Shown here: in pieces, positions 32,548-43,145 of the stretch
How the letters are laid out: each line of letters begins with the position of its first letter
How positions within the stretch are numbered: position 1 is the stretch's first letter
NCBI GenBank assembly: GCA_038380435.1
Contig: JAWZYU010000013.1
Span: forward strand, 68,845,446 to 68,909,445
From: Ryuthela nishihirai
Lineage: Eukaryota > Arthropoda > Arachnida > Araneae > Heptathelidae
DNA length: 64,000 nucleotides
Direction: 5' to 3'
Program-made: the position numbers and the translations under genes
Notes under the pieces: model-generated
Database searches by the model: none
Seen by the model: the letters and a program-made list of their open reading frames with translations, nothing else
Told to the model about the DNA's origin: nothing

Positions 32548-32850
32548 ATGCATAATAGTTTTAAAAATAAATGCAACATGATTTTCGATGAAAATATCTC
32601 AACAAACAAACACAATATCAAATTTCGGAAAAACAGCAAAGAATGGATCACTCCTGAAATTATGAATATGATTGAACAAAGAGATGCAGCATGGGTTACT
32701 TACAGAAACAATAGAAACCACAATGCTAAAAACATTTATCAACTACGAAATTCAGTAACCGATTTTATAAAATATAGAAAAATCCAAATTTTACAAAAAA
32801 CGCTTCAAATTCATTGCTGGCAACCCAAAACAATCCTGAAATATGATTAA
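32548..32850 (+). pseudogene. LINE linker segment
   Basis: KEWITPEIMNMIEQRDAAWV, then TYRNNRNHNAKNIYQLRNSV. This is the conserved 'PWhTxxIxxxIxxRDxxY' helix-rich linker between endonuclease and RT in CR1/Jockey-like LINEs. Confidence 0.8.
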
Positions 32851-33129
32851 TACCATATTAGATGGAAAAAAGAAAAAAGCCACTAGTAACATAATAATTA
32901 ATCATATGCCAAAAAAATCTGACAAATTTTCAAATTGCCACAAATTTTAATAATTATTTTGAAGAATGGTTGATAAATTACGGGAGAACAATTGAAACCA
33001 AAAAGACAATTATATGCCGGCGCTTAATATCCCATTGAGCTCATCGATTTACATACCACCTATTTGGGACCATCCAGTTGAAAAAAATTGTTACCTCTTT
33101 GGATGAACGTAAATCATGATACGTTGATA

Positions 33130-34128
33130 ACATAAGCGCTAAACATATAAAGGCATGCATGAATCAATTACCAGACTATCTTGCTAAAATTAATTAACTT
33201 AAGCATTACTTCTGGAAATATACCCTCCATTTTACAAATTGCAATACTGAGACCTATCTATAAAAGTGGCGTTAAAAGCAATTATATGAATTATAGGCCT
33301 ATTGCTATCTTGTCCACCGTATATAAAATTTTAGAGAGGTCCAAAGATGACACTCTCCGTAGCTTTCTTATAAAACACAACATTATCTCTAATAGGCAAT
33401 ATGGCTTCTAGAAGGGAAAAGGTACTACAACTCTACTATGTAACTTCGCAGAACGTGTTAATAGAGCCTTGAACTATGGAGAAAAGGTTACTTCTACTCT
33501 TTGTAGACTTTAGTAAAGCATTCGACACATTGGATCACAATATACTTTTTTCAAAACTTGAAAACTGTGGATGATATTATTTTAAACAGAAATTGCGACG
33601 TGAATGCAGCTATAAGAGAATTGCAGAATGACTATAATTTCTCGGTGAGATGGCTGAATCTTAATTTAATATGCATAAATAATGATAAAACTAAATGGAT
33701 GATTTTCCACTCACCAGGTACCTTTGAAATCATCAAACCATGTAATTAAGATCCGCAATATTAATTGTATACATAAATCCGAAATTTATTAAAATATCTG
33801 TGCTGTCTTAGCATTGAATTGGGTAGATATTTTTAAGTACCTGGGTTTATATTTGGATTTAACCTTTCGATGGAACACTCAGGTTATGAAGCTACGTGAA
33901 AGTCTGAGATATCGCGCCGCTAAAATTCACAAATTGCAATTTTTAGTCGATTTCGAAGTTTGCCTTATGGTCTACAAGGCACTTTATGAATCTTTAATTA
34001 GATGTGGAATTACAATATATGGAACGACTGTCATCACTAAGCTAAAAAATAAAAGAAAATTTGCAATCATCTGTTGCGAAAAATATAATTTCGTACAAGC
34101 TTATAGAAATTCCTTCAAACTCAAGTGA
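33130..34128 (+). pseudogene. LINE reverse transcriptase
   Basis: SGNIPSILQIAILRPIYKSG, then NYMNYRPIAILSTVYKILER, then IKHNIISNRQYGF (fingers). After shifts, motif A lies near 33500 (nucleotides encode 'LFVDFSKAFDTLDH' in another frame). Then LNLICINNDKTKWMIFH and WVDIFKYLGLYLDLTFRWNT, followed by IHKLQFLVD (thumb; usual 'KYLGVxID...W'). The YADD segment is missing or deleted between about 33560 and 33600. Confidence 0.85.
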
Positions 34129-34644
34129 AAGATTTACATTCCTAAATATTATATGAGTCCAAAATCTCTTTAGATATGGCATTATTGTGGACAACTTTTT
34201 CAATTACACATATAAAGTACAAATTACACATGATAAGAATACCAGACTTCAGACTAATAATTATTTTCGAATCCATAATTTTGTTAATAATTACGGTAAA
34301 AATCTTAAAGAGTATAAAGTGCCCGAGATCTTTAACCAGTTACCAAGAGAAATCACATAGCTAGCTAATTTTAGTGATATTAATTTAAACGTTAAAAACT
34401 ATTTAAATAATGTCTTGTTAATCTGTATTCCTGAGAAACCATGTATCTGTGTGACTTTTGTATCCTTTCTACTATGTTAATTTTTATTTTCGTATAATAT
34501 GTTTTAACTGTTGTGCACAGTTTGATTATCAAATATTTTAAATTGTTTTATGATATTTGGATATATGATATACTGTCAAAATATTTTATTTATATACTAC
34601 TGTCAAAACCTTTTATGTATGAAAAATAATTCTTATTTATATTT

Positions 34645-34672
34645 CCTGCAGAAAAGCTATTAGCTTTGTGGG
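34645..34672 (+). promoter_or_regulatory. LINE 3' UTR stem-loop, copy 2
   Basis: CCTGCAGAAAAGCTATTAGCTTTGTGGG in two parts: inner AAGCT/AGCTT, outer CCTGC/GTGGG with wobble. AATAAA follows 68 bases later. This copy is attached to a recognisable LINE, which anchors the other three. Confidence 0.6.
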
Positions 34673-34770
34673 TCAAATGTAAAAAAATCTGTGTGTGTGT
34701 GTATATATATACATGTTTTGTGAGATGACGATGATGATGAATAAAATATATTTACTACTACTAAAAAAGA

Positions 34771-35544
34771 ATTATCAAGAAAATGAATAGATGTTTGCAA
34801 ATTAACTGACCATTATATGAAAAATTGATTTCTCACCTGTGCTTCAGTCTTTCGTTCAATTAATAATAAAATATTAAGACAAATTTATTTGTGGTTATTT
34901 CGTATTATATTATAGTGATTGATCTGTTCTCGTGCATGATATTGTTGCTAATGGAAATATAAACACGTTTTCCCGAAGAAGAAGAAAACAGCGTAATTAT
35001 ATTTCACAAGAACCAGGACAGAGCAACCAATTGTAGAAATATTGCTTAAATGTAAAACGCAAACAATTTCATTCTCTGATTTAATCTATTGTTGCATAAA
35101 ACAAACTGAACTTGTTTTTGTGACTGATGAGCATAAGTAGAGTAATCATAACTGAAATATGTAAATACAATAATCGTTATTGGTATTGGTAGCTGGTGCA
35201 GAACGTTGCCTATGCTAGAATGCTTGCAACTGTTTCCTTAGTAAACAGCTGTATGTTTCTCACTATCACTTCCCAATTGAGATTGCTCTCCTAAATTGCA
35301 TATTTGCGGTCATGTCATATTCTTCCTGACAACAGGTAGTACTATGGAAAACATGCAGTAACAAAGTACAGTATACGTAAATATAGTACTCCAGAATAAT
35401 GATGATAGAATTGCATTGTAGTATACAGAGACTATGGTTGGGAGAGAGGGGGGAGCGAAATTTTGCAACTCGGAAATCAAATTCTTCCAAATGATAAAAT
35501 AAGTATTTTACATAAATTTAATTTTGTCTCTGTCAGGGACGTAC
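34771..35544. other. No feature seen
   Basis: AT-rich; no domain or repeat recognised. Confidence 0.4.
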
Positions 35545-35695
35545 CCAGGATATTGTTCCGTGGGGGGGGGATAATACCAATAAAATTTCAATTTTTACAT
35601 CTTACCTTTATTTCACTAAGTGGCTTCGAATTTTGCCAACTCCCATACATTTTGCCAAGTTGTTTCTATTTTGCCAACTTTCCTTAATTTCGCAG
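35545..35695 (-). repeat. Reverse fragment of the GTTGGCAAAAT satellite
   Basis: TTTTGCCAACT and TGGCTTCGAATTTTGCCAAC recur here. The complement matches the array at 62425-64000. Both places are preceded by the same lead-in (GGGACGTACCC / GGGGCGTAGC and a G- or C-run). Confidence 0.8.
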
Positions 35696-35728
35696 ATTGT
35701 GTAACTCGAACTCTTCGAGTGGTCACTC

Positions 35729-35790
35729 TACGGTCCAAGAACGTCCTTTCATCCAATGTTACGGTCCGAGAACGTCCTTTCATCCAATGT
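35729..35790 (+). repeat. 31-bp tandem duplication
   Basis: ACGGTCCAAGAACGTCCTTT...CATCCAATGTT occurs twice head to tail with one difference (CCAAG versus CCGAG). Confidence 0.9.
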
Positions 35791-35948
35791 TATGTGTAAG
35801 ATAATATTCCTATTATTAGTAGAATCTACCAACGCATTTGTAAAATACACTCAGCTGATATTATGGAGATCTTATTTGACAAAGTTGCTAGCATCTATGT
35901 GATTTCTTTGCTCTATGAAATAGCAAACATCCAAAATATGTTAAATGA

Positions 35949-36275
35949 ATGAGCAGTCCAGTGGCGAATGGCTAACACGTTTGGCATTTTGTAGATACCG
36001 AAATCACAATGTGTTCCTCCAGTGGTTAGAAATTACGACAGTTTTACTCTAAAATAATAATATATGATGTTTCAAAATGATCAAAGGATCCTTTATCCGA
36101 TTTTTTGCTTTATTGTCTTATTTGGAGTTCAAGCACTTAAATAAATGGATGTTTTCTATTTTTTATGGTGCCCTTCTGTTGATATATCGTCTCTTTCAGA
36201 GGTCTACTCTTTGGCGTATTATACTGGCAGACTCCTGTCAGACCTCTGTCAAGAGGAAGGAAAATTTATTTTTAT
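35949..36275 (+). mobile_element. SINE-A, decayed and interrupted
   Basis: 35949-35985 resembles the head (CAGTCCAGTGGCGAATGGCT, AACACGTTTGGC). 36196-36270 is the 3' part (AGGTCTACTCTTTGGCGTAT, ACTGGCAGACTCCTGTCAGA). The 200 bp between do not match, so either an insertion or two unrelated fragments. Confidence 0.5.
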
Positions 36276-37089
36276 AATATTTTGTTCCTTATTTGTTAAA
36301 ATCTTGTTTAAGCTTGTCCTTTAGAAATCTGTGTCAAAAGAGAGGTATGTTCTGAAGATACATATTTCCTATTAGTATTATACACTATACGTTGTTAAGA
36401 ATAAAAAAATAGCAATTTTGTTTTTTATCCTTCTTATATCGATTCTTTTAACTTCACAAATTATTGTTCAGGTGGTTTTCTAACTATGGTAATTATGCAC
36501 AACATTTGCAGGCGATGTTTCAAATGTAATAGTGTTGGACAAGATATGACATTTAGGCAAACTACTATAAACTGAAACAACCGAGGATAATAATTTCGCA
36601 TTTAGCTGTGTATGACGGTACCGCTAATATTAATGCAATCGTTCTCATCAAAAGTTTCATTGATGCTTATATATACGGCTTGTATAATCAAGCTTCAGAG
36701 TATCCAGAGGAACTGAAATCAATAGAATTCAATTCAAAGGCCTTTAACAGCAAACGGTTAATTGAGCTAGTCGCACATATATTCTGTCGGTTTTAGGAAT
36801 TTTCGATACAATCATGCGGCTTGAACAACTTATCTTGAATTGTTTGGTGATGTCAAAGATTTTGCTAACGAAACAACAAGAACAAATTGTAAACGAAAAA
36901 AAGATGTAAAATAGTTTTTTACATCACATTGCATCTGTTCAGTTTCTAAAGAATATAAGCCGAAAGCACGATGTTCTAGAAGTGACAAATCAGTTTTGTT
37001 CAATTGAAAAAAAATTTCTTGCTTAATTTTTTAAGTCTGATAAGTTGATAAAGCAATCGTTTCTTATAATTGCAACAATGAGATAATTA
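36276..37089. other. No recognised feature
   Basis: A 62-codon frame at 36608-36796 (YGLYNQASEYPEELKSIEFN) has a plausible amino acid composition. No family is recognised, so it is not called. Confidence 0.35.
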
Positions 37090-37094
37090 ATGTG

Positions 37095-37560
37095 AGGAAA
37101 TATCTTCCCCCCCCCCCTTCATATCGATGGAACACAAAATAAAGCTTCTTGGCACAGCCGCTCCCATGATGCTCAGAACTGGTCTGCTCGCGAAGGAGAT
37201 ATCCGGCGGCCGAAGTGGACAGTCGTGGTGGCAGGTGATTGGTGAGGTCAGCGGAGGTCACCTGATAGGTAGACGCTGGCTGTCGCCCCGGAACTTTGAA
37301 AGAGGGAGAGAGTGATTTTGGTTCTCGGCTACGGCAGTCACGTCAGGTACTGTTGTGATCCTTTTTTTTTCGCATTAGCGAGTCTGTGTCTCGCTTGGAG
37401 GCCTACGTAGGCCTGAGTTCGGTTTGCTGGGACAGGCAACCGGATAAGATTCGAGACCACAGTATTGGCCGTACTATTGTATATATGTGTAAATATATGT
37501 TCTGTAAATAAATATTTAATCCGAAGTCTTTGTGTCGAGATCTCAAACCACTAATTAGGT
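37095..37560 (+). mobile_element. Possible solo LTR
   Basis: Compositionally distinct GC-richer block ending with TGTAAATAAATATTTAATCC (AATAAA-type poly(A) signal) and TTTGTGTCGAGATCTCAAAC, a layout typical of retrotransposon LTR 3' ends. No second copy, internal region or clear target duplication is visible, so the boundaries and identity are weak. Confidence 0.3.
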
Positions 37561-37937
37561 CACAATTACTTGACAATAGTTAGAACTGCAGGAAAGCACC
37601 CAAAAGAAAGCACACTGACCGCAAATATCATATGATAATAGGTGCCGGTGGGAGGTGGCTTTTACAATGATCTTGCAGAAAAGGGATGAGAAAATATGAA
37701 AGCATCGGAGAGAGTGAGTTATCAAGGAACTTTCTTTACCCGAAACTAGCGTATAAGTCAACATTAATCAAGAATAATCCGTAAACAACAGGGCACCAAG
37801 TTCCTTTGATACAGTTGCATGGTACTGAATATGAAATTAGAGTGACAGTAGAGGAGAAAAAATGTAAATTAAAACGTTTCAAAAATATTTATCATCAGAA
37901 ATCTTTATTTGACAATAAAAAATATAAAAATAAAGAT
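37561..37937. other. No feature seen
   Basis: AT-rich spacer. Confidence 0.35.
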
Positions 37938-38121
37938 CCCCTGAAGCAGCTGCTTACCACAGAAGTCTGATAGGAGCCTGTCAGTTTATATGCCATACTA
38001 GAAGGTCTGAGAGGATGGCATATAACGGGTCCTCAGCAGAAAAACAACACACACACACACACACATCCATGTCTTATCCCGAGCTCGAACCCAGGTCCCT
38101 AACCACTCGGCCACGGGACGG
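37938..38121 (-). mobile_element. SINE-A, reverse, with internal deletion
   Basis: GATCCCCTGAAGCAGCTGCT, CTGATAGGAGCCTGTCAG, CAGCAGAAAAACAACACACA, GAGCTCGAACCCAGGTCCC, then directly CCTAACCACTCGGCCACGGG. The anticodon-arm region is lost, and a CA microsatellite at 38049-38065 expands the body. Confidence 0.88.
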
Positions 38122-38280
38122 GGGAAAGAAGGGGAGTGATTTAAAGTAGCAAACGGCATTTTAGGTGTCACAAGCTTTAATAATGATGTGATTCGGTGGG
38201 GTCCACCCATGCGAAATTCCCTTTCTTGTTTGAGGATAGGAGAACAAATTAAAAGTAGCCTTCTACTGCCCTAACATGGA

Positions 38281-38590
38281 AAAATTTCGTTTGACATAAA
38301 AATTGTTTAGTTCCCTTTGTGTTCAACAGTATTTCCAAGGAATTATTTGATTAAAAAATTAGATAATTTAAAAAGTTTTTCAATGCATGAACCTTTGAAA
38401 AATATTTAACTCCTTACTCTCTGGTATCATTTAATTGTAAATATATAATTTTTTTATAATATTTTCATTGTTATTTGTATATCGTATTTCAGTTCCTGCG
38501 GAGAAGCTTTTTAGTTTCGTGAGACTTGATTTTATACTAAAAATGTTATGTAAAAGAAACAAATAAAGCGAAAGAAAAACTCGTAATTCT
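38281..38590 (+). mobile_element. LINE 3' end fragment
   Basis: No coding text. The stem-loop region 38495-38524 (CCTGCGGAGAAGCTTTTTAG) and AATAAA at 38562-38567 match the arrangement at 274, 34645 and 56584. The outer stem is partly lost (CGTGAG). Confidence 0.5.
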
Positions 38591-38639
38591 GGGCCATTGC
38601 ATTCAGAAGATATAGTAGAATGACGATTTCCTCATTTTT

Positions 38640-38990
38640 GGTGTGGTAGAAATCAAGGGTGATAAATGTTTACATCTCATAACACTCCCCATACCAGCTT
38701 TCATTTCACACACAAATTGTTACTTTCGGCCCTAGGGTTCGAAAGGCGTAGTAGAACATCGTTCAGATATTTACTCCATTCTTTGGGGAATAAAAAAGAA
38801 CTTGTGGGGGGTCAAAGGTTTATAGCCGAAGACCCACGTTACAAGCTCTCATTTAACGCATAGCTTGTTTACTCTAGGTTTTCGAGTTCAGAAGTTACAG
38901 TGGAACTAAACCTTTTTATAGCCTATGATACTTTCCGCATCACAAGCTTTTATTTGACATATAACATACTATGTTTGTCCGTCGTTTAGA
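38640..38990 (+). repeat. Dispersed repeat D, about three tandem units
   Basis: The phrase TTTATAGCC...CAAGCTTTCATTTGACACATAAC recurs near 38666, 38820 and 38917. GTTACTTTCGGCCCTAGG follows the first unit. Same family as 16500-16690. Confidence 0.65.
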
Positions 38991-39104
38991 AAAACATGGG
39001 GGAACAACTCTCTTAACAAACGACAAACCGAGAAATACGAGCGAAAAGCAATAGGAAAACAATAAAAATTCACTGGTGAAATATATTAAACGATGATGGA
39101 CAAA

Positions 39105-39158
39105 AATGTCCATAGCCCCAAATGGTTTTACAGCAAATCATTTGGGGTTATGGACATT
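39105..39158. repeat. 20-bp inverted repeat
   Basis: AATGTCCATAGCCCCAAATG and CATTTGGGGTTATGGACATT, one mismatch, 14-bp loop. Confidence 0.85.
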
Positions 39159-39469
39159 TAAATTGTTACTAATAGCAAGTGAGACAGTGACAAAAATCGT
39201 GTAATGTGTATGAATGATGGAGATGATGGAATTAGGAGGACTTAACAAAGCGTATGACCATCTCACAGATACAACGCACGTAACGTGTTTTGATGCTGCT
39301 GACGAACACGAGGTTTGTGGTAATAATATATCCATAAGAGCAGATCTGAGCTCAGGGACGGTTCTAGAAAATGGCTGCCCTGTTGCCATTCGCATCCCCA
39401 AGAGCGTCCCTCTCAATTTCAATCAGATTCAGGTACCGGGATCCAGCTGGCAACATCCGTAATACCGTA

Positions 39470-40215
39470 GTCCAGTTGGTAGTAAAATGGTTTGGACTCG
39501 GGTTCAATAAATATCGAAATGATTCAGACTCAGGATCAATAATTGGCAAAAGAGTTCGAAAATCGGGCTCCATAATTGTCAAAATGGTTCGAATTCAGGC
39601 TCAAAAAATGTCAAAAATGGTCCAAACTCAGACTCAGTAACTGTCGGAATAATTCTAACTCATGCAAAAAAATTGTCTAAATGGTTCTAATTCGGTCACT
39701 GTAAGCGTCAGAATATTTTGGACTCAGGCTTAGTAATTGTCGAAATGTTTCGTGCTTGAGCTCAATTGTCGACATAGTTCAGACTCTTTCTCAATAATTG
39801 TCAACATGGTTCGGACTCTTTCTCAATAATTGCCTGCATGGTTCGACTCTTTCGCAATAATTGCCTGCATGGTTCGACTCTTTCTCAATAATTGCCTGCA
39901 TGGTTCGACTCTTCCTCAATAATTGCCTGCATGGTTCGGCTCTTTCTCAATAATTGCCTGCATGGTTCGACTCTTTCTTAATAATTGCCTGCATGGTTCG
40001 ACTCTTTCTCAATAATTGCATGCATGGTTCGACTCTTTCTTAATAATTGCCTGCATGGTTCGACTCTTTCTCAATAATTGCATGCATGGTTCGACTCTTT
40101 CTCAATAATTGCCTGCATGGTTCGACTCTTTCTCAGTAATTGCCTGCATGGTTAGACTCTTTCTCAATAATTGCCTGCATGGTTCGACTCTTTCTCAATA
40201 ATTGTCCGCATAGTT
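39470..40215 (+). repeat. 31-bp minisatellite with a degenerate-to-uniform gradient
   Basis: About 13 near-identical units of ATTGCCTGCATGGTTCGACT...CTTTCTCAATA occupy about 39825-40205. The left flank 39470-39825 holds increasingly diverged relatives (TTCAGACTCAGGATCAATAATTG type). Reading frames through it are by-products. Confidence 0.92.
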
Positions 40216-40619
40216 CGGATTTGGGCTGAAAAAATGAGCCTGAATTCATATCTATTCTATACCGCGTCTTTTGTAGAAGGATGTGAAATCTGACACGTGT
40301 TCTTTACACGTGTCTTTAGATTCGCGGTCCTTCCTCCGAAGTTAAGGAACTACGACTTTTTTGAAAGCTTCTCTAAACTTGTCATTTTGTGTTAAAAGCA
40401 AAGGCCGTATCATCATTTTTCTCTTGGCTGGCGGAGCATAAAATGCGGTTTTGCATAGATTCTGGAGGTCTGCAGCTTTGCATAGATTCTGGAGGGGAAT
40501 ACTTTGAAGGACAATAAATATTTGTAAGAATAAATGCAATGGTTTTTATTATGCAGATGCATGTCAAAAATAAAAATAAAATAAAGTTTTGAACGCCCCT
40601 CGTAAAGATAACCCATTGG
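40216..40619. other. No gene seen; small local duplication
   Basis: TTTGCATAGATTCTGGAGG occurs at about 40450-40470 and again at about 40475-40495. A palindromic ACACGTGTTCTTTACACGTGT lies near 40293-40313. Confidence 0.5.
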
Positions 40620-40745
40620 AGTCATACGTATGTGTAGATCTCGTTCACGCAGCGAGCCAGGTATTCCCAATATATTGAAACTATGTCCCTGTTGCCTCTG
40701 AGAGCTCACGATATCCAGGATCGTTTTGCTGTTAAAGACTGACAA
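40605..40745 (-). other. Unrecognised coding-like frame
   Basis: TILDIVSSQRQQGHSFNILG, then IPGSLRERDLHIRMTPMGYL has a balanced composition in an AT-rich setting, unlike the chance frames around it. I cannot assign a family. It could be a decayed exon or TE piece. Confidence 0.25.
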
Positions 40746-40849
40746 TGATCATCTTGAACAATTGTAACTCTGGAACGAACTTCTTTTGGTTTAAAACTAA
40801 CTTCTTTTTTTTTAAACCAAAAGAGTTTGAAATTGTCTTCAAACTCTTG

Positions 40850-41345
40850 AGAGGGCATTGTTTGGTGCATTTTTGGTTCTGTATACTTTGGGCGTTATAC
40901 TATTTTAAAGTATAGGGTACTTCAAACTGATTCCCGATGGACTCAGTACGGACCCGATCTCAATTCAACACAGCTGGGTAACGTAGATTCTATGATGCTT
41001 CAGTGACACCAAAGATTGGTAAACAGACATTAAGTACTTCTCCAACAAAACAACGCAAAACCGCACACTGAAATTCAGACCAAAGAAAACTTTGAGAACT
41101 GGCATTTGAGCATCTTCTCGCTCAGTTAATAGTCCAGACCTACCTCCTGAGAACTACATCTTTCACTCCATGGCTCATTTTCTTCAAGGTAGGTGGTTTC
41201 ATACATTTCAGGAAGTCAAAAGCAAATGTCGGGAGTTTTTTACCTTCAAGTACGAAACATAGTATCGAAGATAAATCAAACAACTTGCGGAGAGATAGCT
41301 ACGAACTATTGAAAATGATGGTTTATATTTCGTTGATTATGGTTT
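40850..41345 (+). mobile_element. Mariner remnant (C-terminal transposase)
   Basis: Plus-strand pieces in order: TDSRWTQYGPDLNSTQLGN; LLQQNNAKPHTEIQTKENFE, the second catalytic region (family LQQDNARPH, Asp replaced by Asn); SSPDLPPENYIFHSMAHFLQ, the third (family YSPDLAPSDYHLF, here with E in place of SD); then FHTFQEVKSKCREFF and LRTIENDGLYFVDY at the C-terminus. Stops are scattered. The end repeats were not located. It is a different mariner lineage from the elements at 0.6, 48.8 and 60.7 kb. Confidence 0.82.
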
Positions 41346-41535
41346 GTTACTTGCATTGTAATACGTTACTCGTAGTGTAATAATCATTTCTCAAGTACAA
41401 GATAAAATATGCAGACTTTTGAATTTGTTGGCAGATAGCTACGAACTATTTGAACGTTTATATATCACTAAGTAGGGTTTGTTACTTATATTGTAATAAT
41501 CATTTCTCAAGTAGACAATAAAACGAAGACTCGTG
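41296..41535 (+). repeat. Tandem duplication of the mariner tail
   Basis: AGATAGCTACGAACTATTGA...GTAATAATCATTTCTCAAGT (41296-41395) recurs diverged at 41442-41515. Confidence 0.75.
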
Positions 41536-42269
41536 AATCACTTAAGTAGTAGGCCACGTTACACTCGTCTGCAGATCACTTTACACTGCTTAATTCATCA
41601 TACTCGTTCTCAGAATATTACGCCTTTTATTGTATAAATCGTATTAGGGAATTGAGGAAGTGAGCATTTCACCTTGTACATCACTGTGTCCTCTTAAGGT
41701 TACAGAAGACTCAAAAAACTACCATACTTACTGAATGAATGATGTTTGGAGATATTAGTATTGAACCGCTAGAGATTGTCGATTTCACCGAGTTAGGCAG
41801 ATTGGCTAACGCTTTAATTTTCTCCTTTCTCTATAGCACAGCAGTCCAGGGAGGTGGGAGCAAGTCCGGACACTCCTCCTCCCCGAAAATCCGGTCCTCT
41901 TATTAAATCTCAGACTTGTCTACCTACTTCGAAATCGAAAACAGGCATTGTTGGAAAAATTTATTTTTTTCCATAATATAGGTCCGACACAAAAAATATA
42001 TTTAAAAAAAAACAGCTATAAAATTTATTCTACATAGAATATCATTTTAACCTTTCCTGTCAGGGGAAATATTTTAATAATTGGGAAACCCTACTCAAGT
42101 CTTTTTCTCAGACTTGCGCCCCCTCCCAAAAAATGGGGGAAATAAATTAACCTTCTTGGAGACTAAATTCTCGCCCCCCCCCCATGAAACTAAATCCTGG
42201 GTATGTGCCTGCCATACGCTTCACTTTTCCTGGACACATCCCAGCTGTTAGTTGTAAGAGGTTAAGTGT
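41536..42269. other. No gene; CR-rich lead-in type repeat
   Basis: 41845-41900 and 42110-42205 hold CCTCCTCCCCGAAAATCC and CTCGCCCCCCCCCCATGAAA-type text. These resemble the G/C-run lead-ins near 35560, 58265 and 62430. Not further classified. Confidence 0.35.
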
Positions 42270-42500
42270 CGTTCAACGAAAGGTTGATAAGTCTGAAAAG
42301 GGAAGACGATGCAGTGCGCAACTCTGTAATCTGAAGAATCTTGATCGCTTTGAACCGGCGGAGGTGGAGTTGTTTAGCTCTGTAATTAATTCCTTAACCT
42401 CAATCGAAAAGGTGTCGATGGAGATAGGAGATAAGGAATGTGATTGGGAAATGCAACTATCTCTTCCGTCGCATGGTAAAAGCACTGTGTCAAGGAGATG
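42270..42500 (-). pseudogene. LINE pre-RT fragment
   Basis: The minus frame reads PISIDTFSIEVKELITELNN, then STSAGS. This is the conserved segment just before the RT (family 'F.EVxxxIxxLxxxxSxGxDGI'). The frame then loses similarity. Confidence 0.55.
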
Positions 42501-42649
42501 AATGATTCTGCCAAAGATTTTGTTTATCATCTCACGAGCTCACCTCCTGTGTGGCAAGGAATTAAGGGCGCCAGGCCCCACCAATAGTTATGAGGTATAT
42601 ACTAAAAACATTAAATTTTAAATTACAATTAATAATCTAATTGACATCG

Positions 42650-42940
42650 ATCGGGAAAAGTTGTCATTAACCGCTAGGAATTCGAACCCATGACTTCCTG
42701 ATAATATGCTCTGGCCACTAAGCTATTGGTGGTTTTAATCATTATACCATGGAGTTAATCATTGGAAATCTATGTGACTGTAATTGAAGAGTCTCGTCTA
42801 TAGATGGCACCTTATAGGTTAGTGCACATGACCACCCACATGTAGGGATGTTATGTTGAATGATAACAATCAGATGTAAGCTTCTGGCATGTTTTCGGTT
42901 CGGATCCCACCGGGCTAATGACAATTTTTCCTCTGTAGTT
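42650..42940. mobile_element. Opposed pair of family C tRNA-like heads
   Basis: Left in reverse: TAGCTTAGTGGCCAGAGCAT, GGGTTCGAATTCC, GTTAATGACAACTTTT. Right forward: CTGGCATG, GGTTCGGATCCC, GCTAATGACAATTTTT. Their shared tails point outward. Same inverted organisation as 22668-23201. Confidence 0.6.
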
Positions 42941-42952
42941 TTTAATGTATGT

Positions 42953-43145
42953 GGTCGAGTGGTTAGCACGCTTGGCTACTGATCTACGGGACCTGGGTTC
43001 GAGTCCCGGGTAAGGCATGGATGTATGTGTCGTTTTTCTGCTGAGGTCCTGCCATCCTCTCAGACTTTCTACTATGGCATATAAACTGGCAGGCTCCTGT
43101 CAGACCTCTGTGGCAAGCAGCTGCTTGAGGGGGTATTTATTTATT
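42953..43145 (+). mobile_element. SINE-A, 5' truncated
   Basis: Starts within the head (GGTCGAGTGGTTAGCACGCT), B box GGTTCGAGTCCC, ACTGGCAGGCTCCTGTCAG, CAAGCAGCTGCTTGAGGGGG. It abuts the tRNA-like pair. Confidence 0.9.

Larger units (their letters stand above)
31651..34770 (+). mobile_element. CR1/Jockey-like LINE with endonuclease, RT and 3' stem-loop
   Basis: About 3.1 kb. The order is endonuclease (31740-32400), linker (32548-32850), reverse transcriptase (33180-34130), C-terminus (about 34300-34420), stem-loop 34645-34672, AATAAA at 34740-34745, then a TACTACTA tail. Frames are interrupted, so it is inactive. It shares the 3' stem-loop with the fragments at 1-368, 38.5 kb and 56.6 kb. 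Confidence 0.88.

Noticed and set aside
37095..37560. Full LTR retrotransposon or endogenous virus
   Set aside because: No gag, protease, integrase or second LTR seen nearby; kept only as a weak solo LTR candidate.
39825..40205. CRISPR array
   Set aside because: Units are contiguous 31-bp tandem repeats with no unique spacers, in a eukaryotic setting.
40850..41345. Domesticated SETMAR-like transposase
   Set aside because: Stops throughout and no adjacent SET domain; a plain mariner remnant.
42184..42501. 105-codon plus frame as a gene
   Set aside because: Antisense to a recognisable LINE pre-RT segment on the minus strand.
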